Below are positions 8,566 to 17,135 of a DNA stretch of 64,000 bases, one piece after another. The DNA comes from Algoriphagus kandeliae. GTDB lineage: Bacteria; Bacteroidota; Bacteroidia; Cytophagales; Cyclobacteriaceae. The number at the start of each line of letters is the position of its first letter. Position 1 is the stretch's first letter. The DNA lies in contig NZ_SPSB01000001.1 in the NCBI RefSeq assembly GCF_004571135.1, forward strand, positions 620,001-684,000, in the 5' to 3' direction. The position numbers and the translations under genes were made by a program. The notes beneath the pieces are model-generated. The model saw only the letters and a list, made by a program, of their open reading frames with translations, did not search any database and was not told where the DNA came from.

Positions 8566-9072
8566 TTAATCCATTCGCATTTGTATGATTTGAAGCTTAT
8601 TTCTTCCTTGATTTTTGAAGGTTTTATAGCGAACGGGTAGAAGTGCTATTCCTGTGCCTACCAAAATCCCACCAATGATGCCGACCTCTCGGTCAATTGT
8701 CAGTTCTCCTTGCTGGTAAATGGAATTGATCGCATCGACACTTAGGAGCATAATACCTGAACCTAAAATCAAAAAGTTTAATGCTTTCAGGCTTCCATTT
8801 CTTCTGTCCTTGTTTTGAATATCGATTTCCAAGATATCATTTGGAGAAATTATGTTTTCGGACAAATAGATATATTCAGAGCTAAACTCCTTGATAACGT
8901 CGGTTACATAATAGCCCAATTTGGCACTCTTGTAAGTGATTTGCTCCCCAGGATAAAACCGAATCTGAGATTTTGTGTTGGTCCCACTTTTCAATAATAG
9001 AAAATCAGAGGATTGAGCAAACCCCGAAGAAAGGGCAAAAAAACACAGAAAAATCAACAGAAATTTTTTCAT
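8566..9072 (-). CDS. Hypothetical exported protein with C-terminal membrane pair
   Basis: 168 residues. A signal peptide (MKKFLLIFLCFFALSSGFAQ) is followed by a beta-rich region with an F-Y-P-G-E-Q-I-T-Y stretch. Two hydrophobic segments follow at roughly 95-115 and 130-148, then a basic tail. This layout recurs in Bacteroidota hypothetical proteins that handle a short beta domain outside the inner membrane. I recognise no family with confidence. It sits 65 bases upstream of prfB on the same strand with no obvious terminator between them. Confidence 0.6.
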   Translation of the reverse strand: MKKFLLIFLCFFALSSGFAQSSDFLLLKSGTNTKSQIRFYPGEQITYKSAKLGYYVTDVIKEFSSEYIYLSENIISPNDILEIDIQNKDRRNGSLKALNFLILGSGIMLLSVDAINSIYQQGELTIDREVGIIGGILVGTGIALLPVRYKTFKNQGRNKLQIIQMRMD

Positions 9073-9171
9073 CCTCTAAGTCTAAAATATCCTTGATATA
9101 CAGATACTAGTTTAGGGATTTTATTTTGAATTTGGGAGAAAAAGAATAAAATAGGTTTAAGGATAAACAAT

Positions 9172-9199
9172 AAAAAAGGCTGCCTATATTGACAGCCTT
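9172..9199 (-). terminator. Intrinsic terminator after pfkA
   Basis: On the minus strand, a stem pairs 9176-9182 with 9193-9199 across a ten-base loop and runs into a U-rich tract (9177-9172). It lies downstream of the pfkA stop. Confidence 0.8.
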
Positions 9200-9205
9200 A
9201 AGGAA

Positions 9206-10192
9206 TTATGTGGAAAGGATTTTTGCAACCCTGAAATCATCCTCATCTACAGTTTTGTCATCCACAATGGCCTTTTTGATTGGGGTATAAACAACCTTGT
9301 GGTTAATCAGACCCGCCATTACATCATATTTTCCATGAAGAAGACCTTCTACAGCAGCAACTCCCAGTTTGGAAGCCAATAGCCGGTCAAAAGAGGATGG
9401 AGCTCCTCCTCGCTGTAAATGCCCTAAGATGGTTACCTTGATGTCGTAATAGGGGAGAAGCTTCTTCACTTTGGAAGCGATTTCTGCCGCGCCACCACTT
9501 TTTCCACCTTCAGCAACGATGACAATATTTGAGGTTTTCTTTGCCTTGGTTCGCACCTTTAATTTTTCCACCAAATCTTCAATTGGCATTTTCTTCTCAG
9601 GAATTAAAATCGCCGCTGCTGCAGAACCAATTCCTGCATTGATCGCGATGAATCCTGCATCACGCCCCATTACTTCCACAAAGAATAAACGATCATGGGA
9701 TGTGGCAGTATCTCTGATTTTATCAATTGCCTGAATAGCGGTGTTGCAAGCTGTATCAAAACCGATCGTAGAATCTGTACCAGAAAGGTCATTGTCGATT
9801 GTTCCAGGTAAGCCTACTGCAGGAATCCCAAATTCTTTATAGAATAAATGTGCACCAGTGAGTGAACCGTCTCCACCGATTACCACTAAGGCATCAATAC
9901 CATGTGCTTTGAGATTTTCATAAGCCTTTTGACGGCCTTCTGGAGTTCTGAATTCCTCGCTTCTTGCAGATTTCAAGAAAGTTCCACCCCGTTCTAGTAC
10001 GTGAGCGATATTCTTGGAATCGAGCTTTTTGATTTCATTATGGATCATTCCCTCATATCCGCGATAGATCCCATACATTTCAATATTGTAGTAGAATCCT
10101 GCTCGGACAGCAGCTCGAATTGCCGCATTCATTCCCGGGGAGTCTCCCCCAGAAGTCAATACTCCGATTCGTTTAATTACTTTAGGTTCCAT
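9206..10192 (-). CDS. pfkA: ATP-dependent 6-phosphofructokinase
   Basis: 328 residues, standard bacterial length. Phosphorylates fructose 6-phosphate to fructose 1,6-bisphosphate, the committed step of glycolysis. The start has TSGGDSPGMNAAIRA, GGDGS at 106-110 contacts ATP, TIDND at 131-135 carries the catalytic Asp (133), and MGRDAGFIA helps bind substrate. Its ATG overlaps the last base of the mgsA stop codon (TAATG), so it is the second gene of a two-gene unit whose promoter lies before mgsA. A terminator follows. Confidence 0.97.
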   Translation of the reverse strand: MEPKVIKRIGVLTSGGDSPGMNAAIRAAVRAGFYYNIEMYGIYRGYEGMIHNEIKKLDSKNIAHVLERGGTFLKSARSEEFRTPEGRQKAYENLKAHGIDALVVIGGDGSLTGAHLFYKEFGIPAVGLPGTIDNDLSGTDSTIGFDTACNTAIQAIDKIRDTATSHDRLFFVEVMGRDAGFIAINAGIGSAAAAILIPEKKMPIEDLVEKLKVRTKAKKTSNIVIVAEGGKSGGAAEIASKVKKLLPYYDIKVTILGHLQRGGAPSSFDRLLASKLGVAAVEGLLHGKYDVMAGLINHKVVYTPIKKAIVDDKTVDEDDFRVAKILST

Positions 10193-10563
10193 TAGGCTTG
10201 TGTTAAGGCTTTAAACATGAGTTCGGCAGATGCGGGATTAGTTGCCAAAGGAATATTGTGTACGTCACAAATTCGCATGAGCATTTGTACATCAGGCTCA
10301 TGGGGATGTTTGTCCAAAGGATCTCTGAAAAATATCACCATGGCCAATTCTTTTTGAGCAGCCATCGCAGCAATTTGTGCATCCCCACCAATAGGACCTG
10401 ATAGGAGTTTTTTTACTTTGAAGCCTGCTTTCTCGATGTGTGAACCGGTGGTGCCGGTTGCAACCAATTCAATATCGTCCTTATGAAGACGGTCTTTGAA
10501 ACCGCTTAAAAAATGGACCATATCGGCTTTTTTGCCATCATGAGCAATGAGAGCAATTTTCAT
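10192..10563 (-). CDS. mgsA: Methylglyoxal synthase
   Basis: 123 residues. Converts dihydroxyacetone phosphate to methylglyoxal and phosphate, a bypass that relieves sugar-phosphate stress when phosphate is short. Visible family features are AHDGKK at the N-terminus, the phosphate-binding [14 protein letters not shown] with the catalytic Asp, and [14 protein letters not shown] with the active-site His and Asp. First gene of the mgsA-pfkA unit, with a TAACTTTG promoter element just upstream. Placing the bypass with phosphofructokinase suggests joint control of triose-phosphate flux; that link is inference. Confidence 0.96.
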   Translation of the reverse strand: MKIALIAHDGKKADMVHFLSGFKDRLHKDDIELVATGTTGSHIEKAGFKVKKLLSGPIGGDAQIAAMAAQKELAMVIFFRDPLDKHPHEPDVQMLMRICDVHNIPLATNPASAELMFKALTQA

Positions 10564-10587
10564 AAATTCGGTTTAATAGGTACGCAT

Positions 10588-10595
10588 CAAAGTTA
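10588..10595 (-). promoter_or_regulatory. -7 promoter element (TAACTTTG) for mgsA-pfkA
   Basis: On the minus strand TAACTTTG fits TAnnTTTG and lies 24 bases before the mgsA ATG, giving a short leader. No good TTTG is found at -33. Confidence 0.6.
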
Positions 10596-10652
10596 GAAAA
10601 AAATCCTATTTGCTTACTTTTTGATCACGATTAAAGAAATCAGGCTGAAATT

Positions 10653-12710
10653 CTATTTCAACCCGATTTCAGTCTTTTTAGAGGCGAGTTTCAAAAGAAA
10701 GGCATATTCCAAAGCCAATTCTTTAAGCGCCTGAAACCTTCCAGATGCTCCACCATGACCTGCTTCCATATTCGTGTGTAGCAATAAAAGATTTTGATCT
10801 GTTTTCGTATCTCTCAATTTGGCTACCCATTTGGTTGGTTCCCAATACTGAACCTGAGAATCATGCAGTCCTGAAGTCACCAAGATGTTAGGGTATACTT
10901 GTGGTTGAACCTGATCATAAGGAGAATAGGAAAGCATGTAATGGTAATATTCTGGGTTATTGGGATTTCCCCACTCCTGATACTCGCCGGTAGTCAAAGG
11001 GATGCTTTCATCCAGCATAGTTGTAACCACATCTACGAAAGGAACAGCTGCTATAACTCCGTCAAATAAATCCGGACGCATATTAATCACTGCTCCAATC
11101 AACAATCCACCAGCACTTCCTCCCATCGCATACAAGCGATCGGTAGCGGTGAATTTTTGTTCTAAGAGATGATTGGCGCAAGAAATAAAGTCCGTAAATG
11201 TGTTTCTCTTCATGAGAAGCTTACCATCCTCATACCATTTCCTGCCTAGATCTTCTCCTCCTCTCACATGTGCAATGGCAAAGACAAAGCCACGGTCTAA
11301 TAAACTAAGGCGATTGCTTGAAAAGTAAGCGTCCAAACTGAATCCATAGGATCCATAGGCATAAAGCAACAATGGGTTTTTGCCGTTTGCCTCAAAGCGG
11401 GATTTTTTATAGACCAATGATATGGGGACCATGGTTTCATCCTCTGCTTTAGCCCAAATTCTGGCCGATTCATATTCAGAAGAATCATATCCTCCCACAA
11501 TTTCCTGCTGCTTTAAGAGTTTCTTTTCTCTTGTGACCATATGATAGTCATAGGTAGAGGCAGGAGTAATCAGGGAATTGAAGCCAAATCGAAGGTATTC
11601 GGTTTCAAACTCTGGATTATGACCAATCCAAGCCGTGTAAGTTTCTTCACCAAAATCCAAGGAGTGTCCTGGACTGCCATCCCATGGTTGGATCATCAAT
11701 TGTGTAAGCCCATTGCTCCGCTCTTGGGACACAAAGAAATCTGCAAAAAGATCAAAATCCTCTACCAAAACCTCTTCCCGATGGGGGATGAAATCTTCCC
11801 AATTTTCCAAAGAGGGATTGTCAATAGGAGCTTTGACTACTTTGAAATTCTGAGCTTGATGATTGGTTCTGATCCAAAAGTGATCTCCATAATGATCAGC
11901 AGCGTATTCCAGATGGGGGATTCTTTTCTGAAGTATCTTCCACTCTTTTTTTGGGTTATTAGCATCCACAAATCGGATTTCAGAGGAAATGGTGCTTTCT
12001 GAGTGAATGAAAAGAAAGGCCTCAGACTTGGTTTTGTGAATATGACAGGTGAATTCTTCATCATCCTCCTGATAAATCAATTGATCAAGTTCAGGTTTGG
12101 AATGAATGATATGCTGATATATCTGATAAGATCTTAGTGTTTTTTCATCCTGTCTACTGTAAAATAGGTGAACATCATCAGCTGCCCATGTTAGATTTCC
12201 AGTAGTGTTTGGAATAGAATAGGTGAGGACTTTGCCCGTTTTTAGATCTTTGAAAAATATGGTATAAATCCGCCTGCCTACCTCATCTACAGCATAGGCC
12301 AGATATTCTTGATTATGGCTGACCGCCATTCCACTGACTTGGCAATAAGATTTGCCTTTGGCAATTTCATTTACATTCAATAAGATTTCCTCTTCTGAAT
12401 CAAGGCTTCCTTTTTTTCGACAATAAATGGGGTATTCTCCACCTTTTTGGTAACGAATATACCAAAAATACCCTTTCTTAAAGTAGGGAACACTTTGGTC
12501 ATCTTCCTTGATTCGGGACTTCATTTCTTGAAAAAGTGATTCTTGAAGTTCTTCCGAATCCTTCATCTGCTCTTTTAGATAAGTGTTCTCTGCTTCGAGA
12601 TATTGGATGACTTCAGGGTTTTCCCTATCCCGCATCCAATAATAAGGATCCACTCGTCTATGTCCGTGTTTCTCTAAAATTTCAGGTATTTTTTTGGCTT
12701 CGGGCTTCAT
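10653..12710 (-). CDS. ptrB: S9A serine peptidase, oligopeptidase B-like
   Basis: 685 residues, cytoplasmic (no signal peptide). An N-terminal segment with HGHRRVDPYYWMRD leads into a seven-bladed propeller (about 70-400) that admits only short peptides. The C-terminal alpha/beta hydrolase follows, with Ser532 in GGSAGG, Asp617 in SGLHDSQV and His652 in EAGHGG as the catalytic triad. Oligopeptidase B cuts after Lys/Arg; prolyl oligopeptidase is the alternative, but the N-terminus and length favour oligopeptidase B. It is monocistronic, with 203 bases separating it from the divergent mscL. Confidence 0.9.
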   Translation of the reverse strand: MKPEAKKIPEILEKHGHRRVDPYYWMRDRENPEVIQYLEAENTYLKEQMKDSEELQESLFQEMKSRIKEDDQSVPYFKKGYFWYIRYQKGGEYPIYCRKKGSLDSEEEILLNVNEIAKGKSYCQVSGMAVSHNQEYLAYAVDEVGRRIYTIFFKDLKTGKVLTYSIPNTTGNLTWAADDVHLFYSRQDEKTLRSYQIYQHIIHSKPELDQLIYQEDDEEFTCHIHKTKSEAFLFIHSESTISSEIRFVDANNPKKEWKILQKRIPHLEYAADHYGDHFWIRTNHQAQNFKVVKAPIDNPSLENWEDFIPHREEVLVEDFDLFADFFVSQERSNGLTQLMIQPWDGSPGHSLDFGEETYTAWIGHNPEFETEYLRFGFNSLITPASTYDYHMVTREKKLLKQQEIVGGYDSSEYESARIWAKAEDETMVPISLVYKKSRFEANGKNPLLLYAYGSYGFSLDAYFSSNRLSLLDRGFVFAIAHVRGGEDLGRKWYEDGKLLMKRNTFTDFISCANHLLEQKFTATDRLYAMGGSAGGLLIGAVINMRPDLFDGVIAAVPFVDVVTTMLDESIPLTTGEYQEWGNPNNPEYYHYMLSYSPYDQVQPQVYPNILVTSGLHDSQVQYWEPTKWVAKLRDTKTDQNLLLLHTNMEAGHGGASGRFQALKELALEYAFLLKLASKKTEIGLK

Positions 12711-12913
12711 GCTCTAATCAATTTTTTCGCTTGCAATTTTAGCGAAATTCTTGGGCTCGTCCGAAGTCCTTTTTTTACGACCAGATTGATTCGTGTGTAA
12801 TTAAGCCTTGTGCAGTATTTTAAAATTTTGAAAAAAAAGAAAAATCAACTGTGAAAGTTGGGAAAAAAGTAATTTCTTGATAGGAAATTTTATCAACCAT
12901 TAATTCAACTCGT

Positions 12914-13339
12914 ATGGGAATGCTTAAAGAGTTTAAAGAGTTTGCAGTCAGGGGGAATGTGATTGACCTGGCTGTAGGTGTAATCATTGGTGGAGCATTT
13001 GGGAAAATTGTCTCCTCCTTTGTCAATGATGTAGTAATGCCTCCAATTGGACTTTTGGTAGGAGGAGTAGACTTTAAAGATTTAGCTTGGACGCTTAAAG
13101 ATGCTGAACTAGACGCGTCTGGCGAGACCATTGCAGCCGCTGTTACCGTCAATTATGGAATGTTCATCCAAAATGTGGTGGATTTTATAATCGTAGCATT
13201 TGTGATTTTCTTGGCTGTCAAAGGAATCAACAAGATGAACAAGAAGGAGGAGAAAAAAGCGGAAGCTGCTCCACCGCCACCACCACCAAAATCAGAAGTA
13301 TTGCTTGAAGAAATTCGAGATTTGCTGAAGAAGCAATAA
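12914..13339 (+). CDS. mscL: Large-conductance mechanosensitive channel
   Basis: 141 residues. Homopentameric inner-membrane valve that opens under membrane tension to release solutes after osmotic downshock. The N-terminus carries the MscL signature: [20 protein letters not shown] followed by IGGAFGKIV with a glycine/alanine-packed pore helix. A second TM lies near 84-104, then a charged KKEEKKAEA linker, a run of prolines and a final amphipathic helix (EEIRDLLKK). The stop is followed by a bidirectional terminator. Confidence 0.97.
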   Translation: MGMLKEFKEFAVRGNVIDLAVGVIIGGAFGKIVSSFVNDVVMPPIGLLVGGVDFKDLAWTLKDAELDASGETIAAAVTVNYGMFIQNVVDFIIVAFVIFLAVKGINKMNKKEEKKAEAAPPPPPPKSEVLLEEIRDLLKKQ

Positions 13340-13344
13340 AAAAG

Positions 13345-13370
13345 AAAAGCTCCATTTGGAGCTTTTTTTT
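13345..13370. terminator. Bidirectional terminator between mscL and the Spy-like gene
   Basis: Nine-pair stem (13345-13353 with 13358-13366), ATTT loop, A-rich left side and a T-run to 13370; serves both convergent genes. Confidence 0.85.
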
Positions 13371-13809
13371 ATTGTCTTCTCTCTTGCCTTTGGCGCTGAT
13401 AGAGCATTCGAGCAAAATCCCGATTCAAACCATTCAACTTTAGAATTTGCTGATAACTGATGACTTGAGAGACTTTGTCCACAAATTTTTCTTCTTCATC
13501 AATCATTTGCTTTTGAATGGAGAATCGTTTTGAGATCAATTCTTTTGCTTGCTGATCCGTAATTTCCTCTTCTCTATTTCTTGGAGTCAAATCTGCAATC
13601 TCCTTGAGATTGGCCTCTCTTTTTTTGTTGTATTCGTTGAAAATTGGCCAAAACTTCTCTGCTTGCTCAGTTGACAAGTCCAACCGTGTAGTGATGAATG
13701 CCACTCGCGCCGCTTCCAATCTTTCTGAGTCAATACTTCCTCTTCGCTGGGCAAAACCAATTGAAATGATTAGGAAAAAAAAGAGTATTACTAATGAGGT
13801 TTTTTTCAT
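13369..13809 (-). CDS. Spy/CpxP-like periplasmic protein
   Basis: 146 residues with a signal peptide (MKKTSLVILFFFLIISIGFAQ). The mature part is nearly all helix and strongly charged. It includes TRLDLSTEQAEKFWPIFNEY, an L-T/S-x-x-Q motif of the kind seen in the Spy/CpxP/ZraP group of periplasmic stress sensors and chaperones, and ends in an Arg/Gln-rich tail. Last gene of an operon with an ECF sigma factor and a one-TM protein; its start overlaps the preceding gene by four bases. A role as sensor or output of the sigma pathway is inference. Confidence 0.75.
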   Translation of the reverse strand: MKKTSLVILFFFLIISIGFAQRRGSIDSERLEAARVAFITTRLDLSTEQAEKFWPIFNEYNKKREANLKEIADLTPRNREEEITDQQAKELISKRFSIQKQMIDEEEKFVDKVSQVISYQQILKLNGLNRDFARMLYQRQRQERRQ

Positions 13810-14168
13810 TGTTCGGTGGGTGTTAAATATTCGTCATTAAGGAATTCTTCCAGAATAGGCATTTCTTCTTCAATTAATTCATCAAGAATTAAGTCTGGTT
13901 GATCACTCATACTCAGGATATCTTCTGCTGTCCAATAATTTGCGTCGATGTAAAGATTGACTTCTTCTTCCAAGGCAATTAATTCATTGCTTGGTGCAGT
14001 AGGGTAAAAGAAATAGGCTCCAATCGAAATAAATACAATGAAAATGGCCGCCCATCTCACCCAGCCCCAATTTTGTTGAGGTTGTACTTTTTCAAAGATG
14101 GAATCGGGAAGGGTTTCGAAATAACCTTCCGGAGCCTTCATTTCTGAGAATTTGGGTAAATTTTCCAT
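13806..14168 (-). CDS. Single-pass membrane protein, candidate anti-sigma factor
   Basis: 120 residues. A cytoplasmic N-terminal part (about 1-36) includes a P-E-G-Y-F-E-T-L-P-D-S-I segment often seen in short Bacteroidota membrane proteins encoded after sigma factors. It is followed by one TM (about 38-56) and an acidic periplasmic tail rich in Glu/Asp. There is no zinc-binding anti-sigma motif. Position directly after the ECF sigma gene and before the Spy-like gene suggests it holds the sigma factor, but no sequence motif proves this. Confidence 0.55.
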   Translation of the reverse strand: MENLPKFSEMKAPEGYFETLPDSIFEKVQPQQNWGWVRWAAIFIVFISIGAYFFYPTAPSNELIALEEEVNLYIDANYWTAEDILSMSDQPDLILDELIEEEMPILEEFLNDEYLTPTEQ

Positions 14169-14201
14169 TTGCTTTGTTAGACTTTGATTCCTTTTGATGG
14201 T

Positions 14202-14750
14202 TTATTCTTGATTTAGAAATTCTTCGATTTTTTTGACCGCATGATGATAGCTAGCTTTTAAAGCCCCTATGCTTGTATCTGTAATTTGAGCAATTTGCTC
14301 ATAGGTCATATCTTCTTGGTATTTAAGGTTAAAAACCAGCCGTTGTTTTTCAGGTAGTTGAAGTAAGGCTTTTGCCAACTTTTTCTCGATTTCATTTCCA
14401 TTCAAACTATCTGGTCGATCAATGTAGGATTCCAATCGGTCCTGATGATCTTCAATGGAAAAGAAGAAACGCTTTTTCTTTTTCTCTAAAAAGGTCAGGG
14501 TTTCATTGACTGCAATTCGATATAGCCAAGTGAAAAGTCCCGCATTTTCTTGAAATTTATCTAAATGCCTATAGGCTTTAATAAACGTGTTTTGAGTCAA
14601 ATCATCAGCATCCTCATGAATAAGAACCATTCTTCGCACGACTTGATAAACTCGTCTTTGATATTGTTCGATCAGGATACGAAAACCAAGTTCTTTGGTG
14701 CTTGGATCTCGAATAAGTTGCAGAATTTCCTGATCGTTTGTTTGCTTCAT
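14202..14750 (-). CDS. ECF-type RNA polymerase sigma factor
   Basis: 182 residues. Region 2 spans about 20-95 with HEDADDLTQNTFIKAYRHL (the D-A-x-D-L-x-Q core) and LFTWLYRIAVNETLTFL. Region 4 lies at about 125-180 with LPEKQRLVFNLKYQEDMTYE and a helix-turn-helix ending in SYHHAVKKIE. There are no regions 1 or 3, so this is a group 4 sigma factor. It heads an operon with the one-TM protein and the Spy-like protein and probably drives an envelope or metal stress response; the signal is unknown. Confidence 0.92.
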   Translation of the reverse strand: MKQTNDQEILQLIRDPSTKELGFRILIEQYQRRVYQVVRRMVLIHEDADDLTQNTFIKAYRHLDKFQENAGLFTWLYRIAVNETLTFLEKKKKRFFFSIEDHQDRLESYIDRPDSLNGNEIEKKLAKALLQLPEKQRLVFNLKYQEDMTYEQIAQITDTSIGALKASYHHAVKKIEEFLNQE

Positions 14751-14800
14751 TGTTGCTTAGACTGCGACTGGATGAGAAGGTTTATTTCCTTTCACATTAT

Positions 14801-16036
14801 TTAAAAAAGATTCCAATTGAAGACGGAACTTAAAGCACGAATTCCTAACAAAAAGGTAAGCAAAACTATCAGGATGGAAATGATTTGTAACCATTTTGGG
14901 TTTTGATGTATTCCCATCCACTTTTTTTGGTTGGCTACCCAAATCAACCATATACTGATAAATGGTAGAAGAACGCCATTTGCAATTTGAGCAATCGTGA
15001 TAAGTTGGACTGGTCGAATTCCAAATGAAGCAAAAATAAGCCCAAAGCCCATAATCAAAAGAAAGGACCATCTCATAGGTGGAGATTGAGTAGATTGGTC
15101 TTTTCCCAATAATCCACAAATAACCAAAGCTGCAGCTAATGGTGCTGTGATCGAAGAAGTAAGTCCTGCAGCCATTAGTCCAAAACCCATCAAGTATTTT
15201 CCTGCGTTTCCAAATACAGGTTCTAAGCCTTTAGCTACTGCTGCTGCATTGCTGATGCTTTCGCTTTGGTTAAAGTTTCCTACTACCAAAATCGCCATGG
15301 ATACAATCCCTCCGAGGAAAACCGATAAACCAATATCCCAACGCATCCATGATAGTGAACTGCTTGATTTCCATTTGTTTTTCGCTAAGGATGCATACAA
15401 AAATAGGTTGTAGGGAACCACAGTTGTTCCTATTAATGCAACGATAGAAGCAGTATTTTCAGAATTTATTTTTGGGATAAATCCCTCAAAAATTTCTCCC
15501 CAGTTTGGTCCGAGTGCAAGTGCTGTATAAAGGAAAGAAAAAGACATGCCTATTACCAAAAAAATCAATATTCGTTCAATCAAATGGTAGTTGGCAAACC
15601 AAAGGAGAAATAATGCTAAAAGGCCGATTATTAAGTTGCCTGTTTCGATAGAAAGCCCTGCAATTTTCCATTCAGGAAAGGTATAAAAGACTTCTAAGCC
15701 CAGTCTCGCTCCGGTCAAGTTTCCGGATTCGTAGGCAATATTTCCGATTACAATGGCAGCAAAAACCAAAAGGATTTGGATGCCTTTAAATATCCATGTG
15801 CTTTCCTGAGATCGAATTAATTCCCCGAGATCTTTTCCAGTCGCAATCCCAATCCTTCCTGCTATTTCTTGAAGAATAACTGTAATTAAAATTGATAAAC
15901 CGACTGCCCAGAGCAAATCATAACCAAAATTAAAACCAGCTAGGGTACAGACCATTACTGTTCCCGGACCGATAAAAGCAGCGGCAACCAATGGCCCTGG
16001 GCCTATTTTTTCAATTATATTTTTCAGTCCTGACAA
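14801..16036 (-). CDS. Nramp-family transporter with non-canonical metal-site motifs
   Basis: 411 residues, about eleven TM segments, inner membrane. Overall fold and order match Nramp, but the TM1 motif that is normally DPGN reads GPGT (23-26), and the TM6 site that is normally M-P-H-N reads V-P-Y-N (207-210). The Asp, Asn and Met that coordinate Mn/Fe in characterised Nramps are therefore missing. Similar GPGT proteins are widespread in bacteria and annotated as divalent metal transporters; substrate may differ. It lies 50 bases upstream of the ECF operon, same strand, with no clear terminator between. Confidence 0.85.
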   Translation of the reverse strand: MSGLKNIIEKIGPGPLVAAAFIGPGTVMVCTLAGFNFGYDLLWAVGLSILITVILQEIAGRIGIATGKDLGELIRSQESTWIFKGIQILLVFAAIVIGNIAYESGNLTGARLGLEVFYTFPEWKIAGLSIETGNLIIGLLALFLLWFANYHLIERILIFLVIGMSFSFLYTALALGPNWGEIFEGFIPKINSENTASIVALIGTTVVPYNLFLYASLAKNKWKSSSSLSWMRWDIGLSVFLGGIVSMAILVVGNFNQSESISNAAAVAKGLEPVFGNAGKYLMGFGLMAAGLTSSITAPLAAALVICGLLGKDQSTQSPPMRWSFLLIMGFGLIFASFGIRPVQLITIAQIANGVLLPFISIWLIWVANQKKWMGIHQNPKWLQIISILIVLLTFLLGIRALSSVFNWNLF

Positions 16037-16118
16037 AATCCTTTTTTGGCAAAATAGCCTTTTGGGAAGAATTTTTGTTATAGTTTAAACAAAATATCTG
16101 GGCTACATTTTATTAGCT

Positions 16119-17135
16119 ATGCGTTGGATTAAGCTTCTTTTAAAAATTTGTGCGGGGATACTACTCTCTCTGGTTTTTTTTCTATTGCTTCTATTTCGAA
16201 GTGATATTCCCGAAGAGGAAATCATTCAGAAATACAGTACTCCTGAATCTCATTTTATAGAAGTGGATGGAGTCAAACTACACGTTCGTTTCATGGGTGA
16301 GGGGATACCTATCATTTTGATCCATGGAAGTTTTTCCTCTTTGCATACTTGGGATGAATGGCAGCGAGAACTCAGTCCCTATTTTCTGACCATTTCGGTG
16401 GATTTGCCTGGTCACGGATTGACTGGACCTGATGAGTTGCAGCGCTATTCCATCATGGATTATAGCCAAATTATCCTTCGCTTAGCTGAGAAATTGAATA
16501 TTCCAAGGTTCCACCTTGCGGGTAATTCTATGGGGGGTGCTGTTGCGCTACAAGTAGCAAGCACAAGACCTGATCAAGTTTTATCCCTTAATTTGATAGA
16601 TTCATCTGGTGCACCTCAATTGTCTCCAAGGACTTTGGAGGGGGAACCTTCTTCTTCAAGTTCTGGACGACCTTGGATTTTTCAGGTAGCTGAAAATCCA
16701 ATTTTTTCAAAAGTCTTATTGAAATGTACACCTAAGTTTTTGTTTGGAATGAACTTGAAGCAAGTCTATGGTGATGAATCGAAAATAAAACAGGAGGCTA
16801 TCGATCGCTATTTTGAATTAATGCTTCGGGAAGGTAATAGGCAGGCAACATTAGATCGTTTAAAGGGTCCTAGAAATTCAAACATTGACTTTGAAAGATT
16901 GACGATGCCGACTTTGATAATGTGGGGGAAGGAGGATTCTTGGATTTCAGTAGCTCAGGCATACGCTTTGGAAAAAGCCATTCCTGACTCTCATTTGGTG
17001 ATTTTTGATGGAGTGGGACATGTGCCGATGGAAGAAATTCCGACAGAATCTGTCTCAAAATATCTTTCGTTTTTGGGTGTAGAAGTTCGGAGAAATTACC
17101 TTGATGAGCCCAAATTTATGACGTATGACTTCTGA
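16119..17135 (+). CDS. Membrane-anchored alpha/beta hydrolase
   Basis: 338 residues. A hydrophobic N-terminal anchor (about 5-25) places the enzyme on the periplasmic face. The fold markers are the oxyanion-hole LIHGSFSSLHTW (about 68), the nucleophile elbow GNSMGGA (Ser about 137), an acid in MWGKEDSW (about 270), and the catalytic His in DGVGHVPMEE. The substrate (ester, lactone or haloalkane) cannot be told. Its 3' end overlaps rmuC by 11 bases, so they are probably co-transcribed. Divergent from the Nramp gene. Confidence 0.88.
   Translation: MRWIKLLLKICAGILLSLVFFLLLLFRSDIPEEEIIQKYSTPESHFIEVDGVKLHVRFMGEGIPIILIHGSFSSLHTWDEWQRELSPYFLTISVDLPGHGLTGPDELQRYSIMDYSQIILRLAEKLNIPRFHLAGNSMGGAVALQVASTRPDQVLSLNLIDSSGAPQLSPRTLEGEPSSSSSGRPWIFQVAENPIFSKVLLKCTPKFLFGMNLKQVYGDESKIKQEAIDRYFELMLREGNRQATLDRLKGPRNSNIDFERLTMPTLIMWGKEDSWISVAQAYALEKAIPDSHLVIFDGVGHVPMEEIPTESVSKYLSFLGVEVRRNYLDEPKFMTYDF

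Noticed and set aside
11541..12002. 153-residue plus-strand frame inside ptrB
   Set aside because: It runs antisense to a well-supported S9 peptidase, its product has no domain-like pattern, and its base composition follows the other strand's codons.
12711..12913. Hidden gene or riboswitch between ptrB and mscL
   Set aside because: Stops in all frames, no structured leader found by eye; probably two divergent promoters, for which only a weak TAAAATTG is seen on the ptrB side.
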